Assembly (NCBI GenBank): GCA_022820485.1
Contig: JAJEFJ010000027.1
Location: 27,603 to 91,602, forward strand
DNA from: Candidatus Latescibacterota bacterium
GTDB taxonomy: Bacteria; Latescibacterota; UBA2968; UBA8231
DNA: 64,000 bases
Reading direction: 5' to 3'
The position numbers and the translations under genes are program-made. The notes beneath the pieces were generated by a model. It made no database searches, was not told where the DNA came from, and was given only the letters and a program-made list of their open reading frames with translations. Positions 25,574 to 34,222 of the stretch are shown here, one piece after another. The stretch's first letter is position 1. Each line of letters starts with the position of its first letter.

Positions 25574-27493
25574 ATGTCTCGCTCCCCTTCAACATCCTTC
25601 CTCGGCACCTGTTTCTCCTTCGTCCTCGTCCTAGTCTTCACCGTCTGCATGACCTTTACCAGTGTGCGGACCTACGTCCTCTATGGCAACTACACAGGGC
25701 TAACCGATCACTTCAACACCGTTGGCGTCATCTTCCTGATCTTCTGGATTGTGGTCGTCGCCCTCGCGCTGCGCCTGCTCCACCCGCTCTTGCGCCTCTC
25801 GCCAGCCAATTTCGCCTTGGTCTATGCCGCGCTCATGGTCGCCGTAGTGCTGCCTTCGATGGGCTTTGGCGGCTACTTCATCCCGCTCATTGCCGGCGTC
25901 TTTTACTACGCCACTCCAGAAAACAACTGGTCCGACCTGCTCTGGCCGCACATTCCCCACTGGGCCGTCCCCCGCGACCTCGAAGCGATCCGCCAGCTTT
26001 TTGAAGGCACGGATGCGGCCGCGCCCGTGCCTTGGGCCTTATGGACCGGGCCACTGTTATGGTGGGGCCTCTTTATGCTGGCCTTCTTCTTGGTCAGCAT
26101 CGCGCTGATTAGCTTGGTCCACCACCAGTGGTCGCGCCAAGAGCGCTTGGTGTATCCCCTCGCCGCCGTCCCCAACATGCTCCTCGAAAGCTTGGAAAAC
26201 CCCGCCGCGTCCATTCTCAAAAGCAAGCTGTTGTGGCTGGGATTTCTCATCGCTTGGACGCTGCCGACCGTCAACATGCTGGACCGAGTATTGGATATCG
26301 AGATCATCCACGGTTTCGGCATCCCCGGCGGGCGCATCGAGATCCGTCAATTCGGGCTTAGTTACGGGCTTAACACCGACCTGCTGGTCGTGGGCTTGAG
26401 CTATTTGGTCGGCCTCAACGTGCTGTTCAGCGTCTGGTTTTTTCACATCCTCATTGCCGCCGAAGGTGCCCTGCTGAACTGGCTGGGCATTTCCCTCTCG
26501 CTGCCAGCCCAGCCCCACGCACCATCTAACGTGCTGCTCGCCCATCAGCAGATTGGCTCGCTCGCGTGCATCGTCGGAATCTCGCTGTGGATGTCGCGCC
26601 ACTTCCTGCGTCGCCAGTGGCGGCTGATCATCAGCGGTGCCCCAGACTCCGACAGCCCGATCTCGCCTCGTGTCGCCGCTCTGCTCGGGCTTGTCGGGCT
26701 GACGTACATGGCTGGCTTCCTCTGGGCCAGCGGCCTGAGTTTGATCTGGAGCATCGTCTTTTTGCTAGTCGCGCTGGTGATCTTCTTCGGCATTGCCCGC
26801 CTGTTGGCCCAGACCGGCATCGGCCGCCTGCGCGCTCCGGCCTCCGTGCCACCGGTCCTGACCAATCTCGTGGGCACTGCCCCTTTTGGTGCCCAAGGGC
26901 TGAGCGCAATGGGGCTGAGCATGGTCTGGACCGCCGACTTGCAACTTTTCTTGATGGGAACCCTCGCCCACGCCTTTAAGGTCTGCGAGCCAGCCCGGCT
27001 CAAAATCAGCGGGCGCAAGCTAGTGTTCTTTTTGTCCGCCGCCATGATCGTCGGCCTCATAACCACCATGGTCTGCTACATCTGGCTGGGCTACCGCCAC
27101 GGACTGCTCCACGGCTACGGCTGGTACTTCGTCAGTTCGCCGCAATACCACTGGTCCTGGGTCGCCAATTCGATCAACAATCCCAATCCCGCCGAGCCGC
27201 TGGTGGCCGTGTTCCTCGCCGTTGGCGCGGGCCTCGCCGGGCTACTCGCGCTGGCCCAGTACCGCTTCGCCGGCTGGCCCTTGCACCCGGTGGGACTGGG
27301 CATCGCCCTGACCAACACCGTCTCCATCGACTGGTTCGGGATTTTCTTGGCTTGGCTGATCAAGCTCCTAGCCTTACGCTACGGCGGCATCCGGCTCTAC
27401 CGCACCCTGCTGCCCTTTTTCATCGGCCTGATCTTGGGCACCTGCGTTGGCGTCGGTGGGGCCGCGCTGGTCTATGCGTTTTACTACTATTAA
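25574..27493 (+). CDS. DUF6785/DUF6784-type polytopic membrane protein, copy 1
   Basis: A 639-residue protein with roughly 14 membrane helices. It is homologous over its whole length to the product at 34223-36166: both share GVFYYATPENNWSDLLWPHIP or its equivalent, PVPWALW, HHQWSRQERLVYPL, the GLNVLFSVWFFHIL region and a C-terminal LALRYGGIRLYR. This is the DUF6785/6784 family, found mainly in planctomycete-like and candidate-phylum genomes and resembling oligopeptide-transporter topology. A transport role is likely but the substrate is unknown. A repeat element (27491-27537) overlaps its stop codon region and separates it from a convergent aldo/keto reductase. Confidence 0.8.
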   Translation: MSRSPSTSFLGTCFSFVLVLVFTVCMTFTSVRTYVLYGNYTGLTDHFNTVGVIFLIFWIVVVALALRLLHPLLRLSPANFALVYAALMVAVVLPSMGFGGYFIPLIAGVFYYATPENNWSDLLWPHIPHWAVPRDLEAIRQLFEGTDAAAPVPWALWTGPLLWWGLFMLAFFLVSIALISLVHHQWSRQERLVYPLAAVPNMLLESLENPAASILKSKLLWLGFLIAWTLPTVNMLDRVLDIEIIHGFGIPGGRIEIRQFGLSYGLNTDLLVVGLSYLVGLNVLFSVWFFHILIAAEGALLNWLGISLSLPAQPHAPSNVLLAHQQIGSLACIVGISLWMSRHFLRRQWRLIISGAPDSDSPISPRVAALLGLVGLTYMAGFLWASGLSLIWSIVFLLVALVIFFGIARLLAQTGIGRLRAPASVPPVLTNLVGTAPFGAQGLSAMGLSMVWTADLQLFLMGTLAHAFKVCEPARLKISGRKLVFFLSAAMIVGLITTMVCYIWLGYRHGLLHGYGWYFVSSPQYHWSWVANSINNPNPAEPLVAVFLAVGAGLAGLLALAQYRFAGWPLHPVGLGIALTNTVSIDWFGIFLAWLIKLLALRYGGIRLYRTLLPFFIGLILGTCVGVGGAALVYAFYYY

Positions 27494-27537
27494 CTAACGT
27501 TACGCATGGGTAGGGGCGACCGATCGGTCGCCTCTAC
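27491..27537. repeat. Intergenic inverted-repeat element, copy b (left half)
   Basis: TAACTAACGTTACGCA (27491-27506) is the left terminal repeat. It is followed by a hairpin, GTAGGGGCGACCGA then TCGGTCGCCTCTAC, at 27510-27537 with one mismatch. No right terminal repeat is present, so this is a truncated copy. The left end contains the stop codon region of the membrane protein gene. Confidence 0.65.
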
Positions 27538-27542
27538 AAAAT

Positions 27543-28337
27543 CTAATCGGGATCGGCACCCACTCTGTCGAGACGCGCCATCTCCTCGTCTCCTAGCTGC
27601 CAGTCGAACAAGTCCAGATTATCGCGCAAATGGGCCGTTGAGCTAGCCTTGGGGATGACGATCATATCCTTTTGCAAAAGCCACTTTAAGGCCACTTGCG
27701 CTGGGGTTTTTCCGTGTTCGGCGGCCACCTGTTTTAGGGCTTCGTCCTGGGCTAGATCGCCCTGGGCCAGCGGGCGGTGCGCCGTCAGCACCACGTTGTG
27801 GGCGTGGCAATGGCGTCGCAGCCTTTCGCGGTTGTGGCGCAGGTGGTATTCCACCTGATTGGTGCAGATCGGCAAGCCGGTGGCGGCCCTAGCCCGATCT
27901 GTCTGCTCGATGCTGAAATTGCTAATGCCAATGCTTTTGGCTTGGCCGGCCGCGTGGATTTTTTCAAACGCAGCTAAGGTTCGCTCCACCGGTACGCCCT
28001 GATGACCGGGATGGTGAATGAGCAGGAGATCAACGTATTCGGTTTGCAGATCGCGCAGAATCTCCTCCATCTGCTCCAAGGTCGCCTCGTACTCCAAGTG
28101 CGAATGCCAGATCTTGGAGGTGATGAAGAGGCTATCGCGGTCGGCTCCGATCTCCTTGAGGACTTGGCCGATGGCGTCCTGATTCTCGTACATCCAAGCC
28201 GAATCCAAATGCGTATAGCCCATTTCGAGGGCCTCTTTGACCACGTCTTTGCACGGCTGGCCGCGCAACATCCAAGTGCCCAACCCCAATTGTGGAATGG
28301 CGTGGCCCGAGGCCAAGGTAATGTTTAGTGTGCTCAT
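27543..28337 (-). CDS. Aldo/keto reductase (AKR3/5-type)
   Basis: About 264 residues from the ATG at 28337, which has a GAGGAG RBS; the longer frame to 28430 has no initiation signal. The catalytic tetrad is visible as Asp and Tyr in LDSAWMYEN, Lys in TSKIW and His in LIHHPG. NQVEYHLR and IPKASSTAHLRDNLD are the usual NADPH-binding signatures of short AKRs such as YvgN or 2,5-diketogluconate reductase. It would reduce aldehydes or keto-sugars with NADPH in the cytoplasm. It is one of three AKR genes in this 11-kb stretch. Confidence 0.9.
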   Translation of the reverse strand: MSTLNITLASGHAIPQLGLGTWMLRGQPCKDVVKEALEMGYTHLDSAWMYENQDAIGQVLKEIGADRDSLFITSKIWHSHLEYEATLEQMEEILRDLQTEYVDLLLIHHPGHQGVPVERTLAAFEKIHAAGQAKSIGISNFSIEQTDRARAATGLPICTNQVEYHLRHNRERLRRHCHAHNVVLTAHRPLAQGDLAQDEALKQVAAEHGKTPAQVALKWLLQKDMIVIPKASSTAHLRDNLDLFDWQLGDEEMARLDRVGADPD

Positions 28338-28371
28338 GTCGATTTCTCCTCGTGTGGATAGCTGTTCTTGC

Positions 28372-28414
28372 CGAAAAAAATAAAACGGGGAAGAGGCCTT
28401 AAAGCCCCTTCCCC
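28372..28414 (-). terminator. Rho-independent terminator of the 28440-29423 gene
   Basis: Read on the minus strand, GGGGAAGGGGC and GCCTCTTCCCC form an 11-bp stem (one mismatch) with a loop CTTTAAG-like. This is followed by GTTTTATTTTTTTC. It begins about 25 bases after the stop codon of the transporter-like gene. Confidence 0.8.
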
Positions 28415-28439
28415 TGTTTGGTCTCTCCATAAAAGAAGA

Positions 28440-29423
28440 CTACGGCGTCCCCTGGTGAATCACCTTCTCGATCAGGCTGCCCGTAAAAGAAAGCCCCACC
28501 CCATAGGTCGAACCGGCGAAATATCTGTTGCCGCTGACCGTCATGCGCGCCTGAGCTTCAAGACTCACGTTGGGATGGAGTCCAACCAAGACCGTCGGCG
28601 CTAGGTAAGAGACGCTTTGGTTGAGCGTTTCTGGTTGACCCGGATTGCTTAGAGCGTCGTACTCGGCTCCGGAAATGCTTTCGTACTTGAGGGCGACGAG
28701 GAGTTTGTCCATCGGGCTATAGCCGGCCTCGGCGTTAAGGACGAACTCGGCACCCGGAGTGTAGCTGCGATCGGGGTTGGGATCAGAGTCTGTGTATTCG
28801 CCGCGCCAGCGATACCCCAAATCGACATTGGCGTAAACAGGCACTGGATAAAAGGAGCGGCCCAGTTGCGCCACAACGTCAAAATCCCATTGGCCGCCGG
28901 TTATGGAAAGGGCCTCGGGCACTTCTCGGTAGTCGCCCATAGGGGCTTTGAATCCCAACTTCAGCGTACCCACCAAGTCTGCGCTGTTGACGAGGTTGAT
29001 TTTGGCAAATCCGCGTATGTCGCCTATGCCCGATTCCGTTTCCAGTGCCGGCGGCGGAGTCGCCACATCATTGCTCTCGTCCTTATCGACGAACTTGTTG
29101 CTGAGATAGGGAATCTGTAAGCCGAGGTCGATTTGGTCGGTTACGCCATAGCGAATGTCGAAATAAACCTGCGAGGACTCGTATTGGGCGTCGGCGGGAA
29201 TTTCAATCGCATTGCTGTCGGCATCGTAATGCTGATCGGTCGATTGCGACATGACCGTAACCTTGCTCCACATCTGGCCCTGTTCGAGCGTCCAAGCCCC
29301 GGCCGCGGCCATCTGCGGCAGCAGGACACTAAGGGCAGCAATGAGCAAGGGAATTGCACACCGGGTGAACTTCTGGTGCAGGCGCGATAGACGCGAATGC
29401 GGGGTGCGGGGGAAATGATTCAT
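28440..29423 (-). CDS. Outer-membrane transporter-like beta-barrel protein (MetA/PF13557 type)
   Basis: A 327-residue protein with a signal peptide (PLLIAALSVLLPQMAAAGA). The body reads as a beta barrel: FDIRYGVTDQIDLGLQIPYLS, LKLGFKAPMGDY, LNAEAGYSPMDKLLVALKYES, AQARMTVSGNRYFAGSTYGVGLSF. This is the pattern of the phenol-degradation MetA-like or transporter family of outer-membrane proteins. In intact pathways they let aromatic or hydrophobic compounds cross the outer membrane. It ends with a strong terminator. No aromatic catabolic genes are adjacent, so the substrate cannot be named. Its promoter must lie in the gap that holds repeat element c. Confidence 0.75.
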   Translation of the reverse strand: MNHFPRTPHSRLSRLHQKFTRCAIPLLIAALSVLLPQMAAAGAWTLEQGQMWSKVTVMSQSTDQHYDADSNAIEIPADAQYESSQVYFDIRYGVTDQIDLGLQIPYLSNKFVDKDESNDVATPPPALETESGIGDIRGFAKINLVNSADLVGTLKLGFKAPMGDYREVPEALSITGGQWDFDVVAQLGRSFYPVPVYANVDLGYRWRGEYTDSDPNPDRSYTPGAEFVLNAEAGYSPMDKLLVALKYESISGAEYDALSNPGQPETLNQSVSYLAPTVLVGLHPNVSLEAQARMTVSGNRYFAGSTYGVGLSFTGSLIEKVIHQGTP

Positions 29424-29504
29424 TCCGATCCTTTCTGATTGAGTCCTCGCGCTTGAAAAACGCCGAGGACGAGGTTGAGATGAGGTGAGAAACGTTGCTT
29501 AAAA

Positions 29505-29643
29505 CCTGACGTTGTGCATCCTTTGTCATGCCTGATTGAGCCGAAGTCCGCATCGTGTGCAAGACTGGATTCCCGCTTGCGCGGGAATGACCCCGGCAAG
29601 ACGCAAACACCAGACCCGGCATAAGAATACGCAACGTCAGTTA
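29505..29643. repeat. Intergenic inverted-repeat element, copy c
   Basis: The left end CCTGACGTTGTGCA (29505-29518) and right end TACGCAACGTCAGTTA (29628-29643) are terminal inverted repeats. Inside is the hairpin TTCCCGCTTGCGCGGGAA (29570-29587), related to the one at 11282. This is the longest gap without a gene in the window (29424-29801, 378 bp). Besides this element it contains only the TA operator described separately. Confidence 0.75.
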
Positions 29644-29729
29644 CTAAAATTACGGCTAAAAAATCTATCCGCTCAAGTCAGCTTACCCTTCCACGCAGCG
29701 AAAGTAATGCAAGTGGCGCTCCGGTGTAT

Positions 29730-29747
29730 TGCCAACTATAGTTGGCA
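29730..29747. promoter_or_regulatory. Perfect palindrome, probable TA operator
   Basis: TGCCAACTATAGTTGGCA is a perfect 18-bp palindrome 54 bp before the toxin start at 29802. A weak -35/-10 pair (TTAACA near 29764, ATTATA near 29788) lies between it and the start. Dyads of this kind upstream of TA genes are normally bound by the antitoxin. Confidence 0.55.
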
Positions 29748-29801
29748 CTTCTATATTGCCCTTAACAATCATGCGTGATAGCATCATTATAGGGCCGGCG
29801 G

Positions 29802-30131
29802 ATGGCTACAGAGAGACGTGTCGTTTTCTACCAAGATGCCACCGGTAAGGAGCCGTTCAACGACTGGTTGAGGAGCTTGCGCGACGCACGAGTAAGGCGC
29901 CGAATTCTGAGCCGGCTGTTGCGTGTCGAAAGTGGTAATTACGGGGATTGTAGATCACTCAAGGACGGTGTCTTTGAGTTGCGTTTTGTCTTTGGTCCCG
30001 GCTACCGCGTGTATTTTGGCGAAGATGGAGACGCGATAGTTGTGCTACTATGCGGTGGAGACAAGAGCAGTCAGGTTCAGAACATTGCGAGAGCAAAAGC
30101 ATATTGGAAGGAGTATTTGAGTCATGTCTAA
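29802..30131 (+). CDS. RelE/ParE-superfamily toxin (addiction module killer type)
   Basis: A 109-residue protein. FYQDATGKEPFNDWLRSLRD, GDCRSLKDGVFELRF and GPGYRVYFGEDG, VLLCGGDKSSQ and ARAKAYWKEY match the COG3657 addiction-module killer family, a RelE/ParE-fold toxin group. The following gene encodes its antidote, with an 8-bp overlap (30124-30131). Start is close to the predicted -10 element, so the leader is short. No defect seen; it should be active as an mRNA interferase or gyrase-type toxin, by family. Confidence 0.85.
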   Translation: MATERRVVFYQDATGKEPFNDWLRSLRDARVRRRILSRLLRVESGNYGDCRSLKDGVFELRFVFGPGYRVYFGEDGDAIVVLLCGGDKSSQVQNIARAKAYWKEYLSHV

Positions 30132-30441
30132 GTACAGGACGCTAGGACAAGTAACGGCCGAGTACTTCAAGGAGCACCCCGAGGAGATAGAGGACTTTCT
30201 AACGGAAAATTTTGCAGAATACGCCGAGGATGGCGATTCTGCGGCGTTGTTGTCTGCGTTGCGAATCGTTGCCCGCGTCAAAAGCGTATCTGCGATAGCT
30301 AATGAAATCGGGATGACTCGTCATGGATTGCAGAAAGCGCTTTCTGCCAAAGGAAATCCGCGCCTCGACAACATCAACTCGATAATGCGGGCGATGGGAT
30401 ACCGACTTGTACCGCAGAAGGTGGAGGAGCCCGCTGGGTAG
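30124..30441 (+). CDS. Helix-turn-helix antidote protein of the killer/antidote pair
   Basis: A 105-residue protein of the COG3636 antidote family. The C-terminal part (SVSAIANEIGMTRHGLQKALSAKGNPRLDNI) is a helix-turn-helix that would bind the upstream palindrome. The N-terminal part is acidic and helical and is likely to contact the toxin. Overlap with the toxin gene gives translational coupling. Confidence 0.85.
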   Translation: MSKYRTLGQVTAEYFKEHPEEIEDFLTENFAEYAEDGDSAALLSALRIVARVKSVSAIANEIGMTRHGLQKALSAKGNPRLDNINSIMRAMGYRLVPQKVEEPAG

Positions 30442-30495
30442 GGGGATACACCGCTGATTTAGCGCGTCATGTTGTATGCTCCTTGCTCGATGTTC

Positions 30496-32979
30496 TCATC
30501 CCACGACAAAGATCCGTTGGCTATTCTCGCGCAGCACGAGATCCCGAGCAAAGGTATGCTCGCCCACGCCGGTCAGCCGAAAGTGCTTAATTTTGATCTG
30601 CCCATACAAAACGTCCAAGACAATGCGATAGCCCGACTGGCGTTGGGCAATGCGCACCGTGCCCCAAGCAGTACCATTTGACCAGAAAAAGGTCCCTATC
30701 TCTGCGGCAAAGGCGATGGACTTTGTAACCCCCGAATAATTAAATCCCGTCAGCGCGAGCACCCCGGCCCAAGCAATCATGGCGCGGGCGTAGTGATGGC
30801 CGCATTCGGCTTCGTCAAAGGGACTGCGTTTGGCCCCATCGTAGCGATTGCGAATGTCGCGCATGGTTTGCAGACCGTTTTTGCGCTGCCCCTCGTAGAG
30901 CATGCCAATGGCCGCGGTGTATTCAAACCCGGTCATCACTTCCGTGAAATAGGGAAATGGGTTGTCGGGCCGCTCGCGGGGATAGCTCGCCATGAGCAAG
31001 GCCGATTCATCGCCCAAGGCATAAGAGCGCATGCAGTTGAAGTGATCAGTCAGCTTCTTGCGGTGGTTGTACTTGCGGATGCTCTTGAGGGTTTGGCGCA
31101 CATGGGCGCGTTTGGTCAGATAGCCCAAACCGCAGACGTGAGCGAAAAACTGGCCAACGAGCTGATCTACTAGACAACCGCTGCCGAGTTGGTAATCTGG
31201 ATCGGCAAGTTTCGCCGCGCCCATACCCAGCCGCAGCGCTGCGGCCACTTTTTTGGCTGGCTCAATGCGATGCTCGTAGTATTCGCCATTGAACAATTGC
31301 TCGTCGATGTAAGCGCGGCCACTCTCGTAGAGCCGCCGACAGGTTTGGGCAAAGTCGGCTTCGCCCAGATGGGTCGCCATTTCCTCGCCGGCGCACAAAG
31401 CCCCCAGATACCAGATCCCCATTTGTGGATTAGGGCCGTAGTATTCCACATCCATGGTGTTGTGCTGACAGCCCTCCATAACGCCGTCGCCATCGCCGTC
31501 CCACCCCCCTTCGATCCAGCAAAATTCAAGGGCCTTTTTGACCTTTGGCCAAATCGATTGGAGGAAGGCATCGTCGCCGCAAAGCTGCCAGTCGCGATAG
31601 GCTTTCATAATACAGCCCATCTGACCGTCGGCCGCGGCTTTGCCAAATTCTTGCGCGCGACTCAGGGGCAGATGGACGCGAAAGTTCATCATGCCTTGGT
31701 CGTCGGTGGCGTGATTGAATTCGGTATCGCGCATCGTGCGGGCCAGATCGCCAAAGAGGAACGCCGTACTCTGTTCGTAATTCCACACATGCGTACAGGA
31801 TCCCATGCAGCAGCCGCTGTTATCGTTGTAGCCCTCCCAACCAAATAAACGTCCATCCGGGGTGCGGAAGCACGTTTGCGTCCGCAGGGTACTGAGATTG
31901 AAAAGGGCGGCTTCCTTGACGACCTCGGGCAGGTCGCTGGCCGCGAAGGCTTGGACAAAGCGCACGGTCTGTTGTTCGAGCTTTTTGAGCCTCGGCGCGG
32001 TTTTGCCAGCCACATCCCACGCATCGCCATAGTGCGTCGCATAGTAGTTGCCAATGTAGGGATCGTCGCCCGGCGACCACGTGTGCCGATTGGGAAAGTG
32101 CCACGTCAGCAAAAAGGTGATGGTCTTGCTCGCCTTGGGCAGAATGGTGGTGCGCACCGCGAGCGAAGCACTCGGCATATCAACCCCTTCGCTGGGGCGC
32201 TTTTCCACCTGGCCATCGGCGGCAAAGTCGTCCCAAAAGTCGAGCAGAGACGTGCCCCAGCCGGCTTTTTTCCACGCCGTGCGATAGGTAACGCCCGTTT
32301 TGGTCGTGGTGGTCAGGGCCATCGTGCCATAACTGATGGCGGCGGGATCAACCCCTTTGCTGTCCATGAAAATGCCCTGACAGTGCGTTGCCTTGCGAAA
32401 GCGATTGCGATTGGCCTGGGCCAACTCTTCCACGCCATCGTTGCCAATGAAATTGGGCAGCGAGCCGCACACTGCAGCCGTGACGCGCTTGTTGGTCCGA
32501 TTGGTGAGCGTGTAGCGCAGCACCGCGATAGGGATGCCGCTGTCATCGGCGTTGGCGGGAATGAGCGGGTTAAACGCTTCGAGACAAACCGCGACCGGAA
32601 CTTGTGGATCGGACAGCTGGACCTGGGCAAGTGGATAGGCCGCGGCAAACGCACATTGGGCAAAGCGCGGCAAGCCGTGATTGGCCGCCACACTGCCGCT
32701 CGCCCCCTGGTATTCGGATACGTCCACCGGCCCTTCGAGCGCCCGGGTGACGGATGGGCCGCCAGCAGGTTTGGCGTACAGGGCAAAAAACGCTCCTCCT
32801 CCCCGGCCCCCATCGCCCATTGGGACAAATCCCTTGGCCGGGCGGTTCATCAGTTCCCAGTCGCGCAAATCTCCGCGTCCGCCCAGTGAAACGGTGCCCG
32901 TGCCAATGCCGCCAACGGGCATGGCAATGTTGGCTAGGTGATCCCGATCATAGTGCTTGAGCATCAGCCAATTGGACAT
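30496..32979 (-). CDS. GH116 family glycosidase (GBA2-like beta-glucosidase)
   Basis: An 827-residue protein without a signal peptide, so probably cytoplasmic. The N-terminal beta-sandwich begins IAMPVGGIGTGTVSLGGRG, the typical GH116 start. The (alpha/alpha)6 domain has CTHVWNYEQSTAFLFGDLA, in which the Glu is the likely nucleophile, and EGCQHNTMDVEYYGPN, in which the Asp is the likely acid/base, by alignment in memory with TxGH116. Later MTGFEYTAAIGMLYEG is also conserved. Members hydrolyse beta-glucosides, beta-xylosides or N-acetylglucosaminides. A good RBS (GAGGAG) precedes the ATG at 32979. It lies near the AKR and permease genes, so it likely feeds sugar catabolism. Confidence 0.9.
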   Translation of the reverse strand: MSNWLMLKHYDRDHLANIAMPVGGIGTGTVSLGGRGDLRDWELMNRPAKGFVPMGDGGRGGGAFFALYAKPAGGPSVTRALEGPVDVSEYQGASGSVAANHGLPRFAQCAFAAAYPLAQVQLSDPQVPVAVCLEAFNPLIPANADDSGIPIAVLRYTLTNRTNKRVTAAVCGSLPNFIGNDGVEELAQANRNRFRKATHCQGIFMDSKGVDPAAISYGTMALTTTTKTGVTYRTAWKKAGWGTSLLDFWDDFAADGQVEKRPSEGVDMPSASLAVRTTILPKASKTITFLLTWHFPNRHTWSPGDDPYIGNYYATHYGDAWDVAGKTAPRLKKLEQQTVRFVQAFAASDLPEVVKEAALFNLSTLRTQTCFRTPDGRLFGWEGYNDNSGCCMGSCTHVWNYEQSTAFLFGDLARTMRDTEFNHATDDQGMMNFRVHLPLSRAQEFGKAAADGQMGCIMKAYRDWQLCGDDAFLQSIWPKVKKALEFCWIEGGWDGDGDGVMEGCQHNTMDVEYYGPNPQMGIWYLGALCAGEEMATHLGEADFAQTCRRLYESGRAYIDEQLFNGEYYEHRIEPAKKVAAALRLGMGAAKLADPDYQLGSGCLVDQLVGQFFAHVCGLGYLTKRAHVRQTLKSIRKYNHRKKLTDHFNCMRSYALGDESALLMASYPRERPDNPFPYFTEVMTGFEYTAAIGMLYEGQRKNGLQTMRDIRNRYDGAKRSPFDEAECGHHYARAMIAWAGVLALTGFNYSGVTKSIAFAAEIGTFFWSNGTAWGTVRIAQRQSGYRIVLDVLYGQIKIKHFRLTGVGEHTFARDLVLRENSQRIFVVG

Positions 32980-33018
32980 GGTGATTACTCCTCGGTGTGA
33001 TCGTATTGTTTTTACTGT

Positions 33019-33157
33019 CTGACGTTACGCCTTGTAGGGGCAACCCTTGTGGTTGCCCTCGTAGGATTCCGCTGGCTGAACGCGCCCGGGTCGCTTGGGT
33101 GCCCACAAGGGACGCCCCTACATCTATCATTTCGGCGCAGATGCGTAACATCAGTTA
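33019..33157. repeat. Intergenic inverted-repeat element, copy d
   Basis: CTGACGTTACGC (33019-33030) and GCGTAACATCAGTTA (33143-33157) are terminal inverted repeats. Inside, GTAGGGGCAACC faces GGTTGCCC, and a further GGGACGCCCCTAC unit closes the outer stem near 33110-33120. It fills most of the gap between the GH116 gene start and the aldo/keto reductase gene. Confidence 0.75.
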
Positions 33158-33180
33158 CTATCCTGCGTCCATCTGCGGAT

Positions 33181-34209
33181 CTAAGGCGTCGGAGCCTCCG
33201 CGTCGATCAGCCCCTCTTCCTTGAGCTCGGCCCAATAGTCGGCGGGAATTGCGCGCTCTAGGCAATCCACATTGGCGGCAACTTCCGCGACGGTCCGCGC
33301 CCCGGGAATGACGGTCGCCACCGCCGGATGCCCAAAGGGAAATTGCAGGGCCGCGGCCGACAAGGGCACCTCGTGCCGAGCGCAGACCGCCTCGATGCAG
33401 CGCACCTTCTCCAGCACATCGTCCGGTGCCGGCGCGTAGTTGTAATACGCACCTTCGACTGCCCCAGTAGCCAAAATCCCCGAATTGTACGGCCCGCCAA
33501 TGACGATCCGCACCCCCTTCTCCGAGCACAGCGGCAACAACTCGCGCAGCGATTCCTGCTCCAGCAGCGTATAGCGGCCAGCCAGCAAAAAGGCGTCGAA
33601 ATCCCCAGCGCGAGCGAAATCGGCCAGCATCTGCCACTGGTTCATCCCCAAGCCAAGCGCCTTGATCACCTTTTGCTGACGCAACTCGTCGAGCGCGGGA
33701 TAGGTTTCAGCCATCACTTGATCGAAGTACCCCCGCTCGCCCGGCGTCCAATCCGGCTCAATGCTCTTCCCCTCGTCCGGGTCGTGGATCAGCACTATAT
33801 CGAGGCGGTCCATGTTGAGCCGATCCAAACTCCCCTCAATCGAGCGCAACACCGCGTCGCGCGAATAATCGAAATAGCTAGTCATCTCGGGCGCATCGAC
33901 GAACAGATCGACGTAATCGTCGCCGGGCTTTCGCTCCACCAGCGTATAGCCCACTTTCGAGGACAGGACGATCTCGTCGCGGTTGTAGCGCGCCAGCCCC
34001 GGCCCCAAGCGCGTCTCACTCAGGCCGTAGCCGTATAGCGGCGCAGTGTCAAAGTAGCGCACTCCAGCCGCAAAAGCCGTGTCTAGCACGTCCAACCCTT
34101 CTTGCTCGCTCAGCACCGAGTACATATTGCCAAAGGTCGTGCCGCCCATCCCCAATCGCGTCACCTCCAAGCCGTGCGGCCCAATTTTTTCTCTATCTCC
34201 TGCTCGCAT
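33181..34209 (-). CDS. Aldo/keto reductase (D-threo-aldose/L-fucose dehydrogenase type)
   Basis: A 342-residue protein from the ATG at 34209, which has a perfect AGGAGG RBS. FDTAPLYGYGLSETRLG gives the catalytic Asp and Tyr, SSKVGYTL the Lys and LIHDPDEG the His. The long loop YVDLFVDAPEM between the Lys and His strands, the start IGPHGLEVTRLGMGG and the overall length fit the D-threo-aldose 1-dehydrogenase group, which oxidises L-fucose-like sugars with NAD(P). It lies 13 bp after the DUF6785-type membrane protein gene, and the RBS overlaps that gene's stop region, so the two are one operon. Sugar uptake followed by oxidation is the obvious hypothesis. Confidence 0.9.
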   Translation of the reverse strand: MRAGDREKIGPHGLEVTRLGMGGTTFGNMYSVLSEQEGLDVLDTAFAAGVRYFDTAPLYGYGLSETRLGPGLARYNRDEIVLSSKVGYTLVERKPGDDYVDLFVDAPEMTSYFDYSRDAVLRSIEGSLDRLNMDRLDIVLIHDPDEGKSIEPDWTPGERGYFDQVMAETYPALDELRQQKVIKALGLGMNQWQMLADFARAGDFDAFLLAGRYTLLEQESLRELLPLCSEKGVRIVIGGPYNSGILATGAVEGAYYNYAPAPDDVLEKVRCIEAVCARHEVPLSAAALQFPFGHPAVATVIPGARTVAEVAANVDCLERAIPADYWAELKEEGLIDAEAPTP

Positions 34210-34222
34210 TGATTTTTCCTCC

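Noticed and set aside
29424..29801. Possible ncRNA gene in the largest gap
   Set aside because: The gap is explained by a repeat element and a TA operator. I see no tRNA, riboswitch or other RNA motif.
31876..32889. Plus-strand frame of 337 codons
   Set aside because: Antisense to GH116 with its catalytic motifs.
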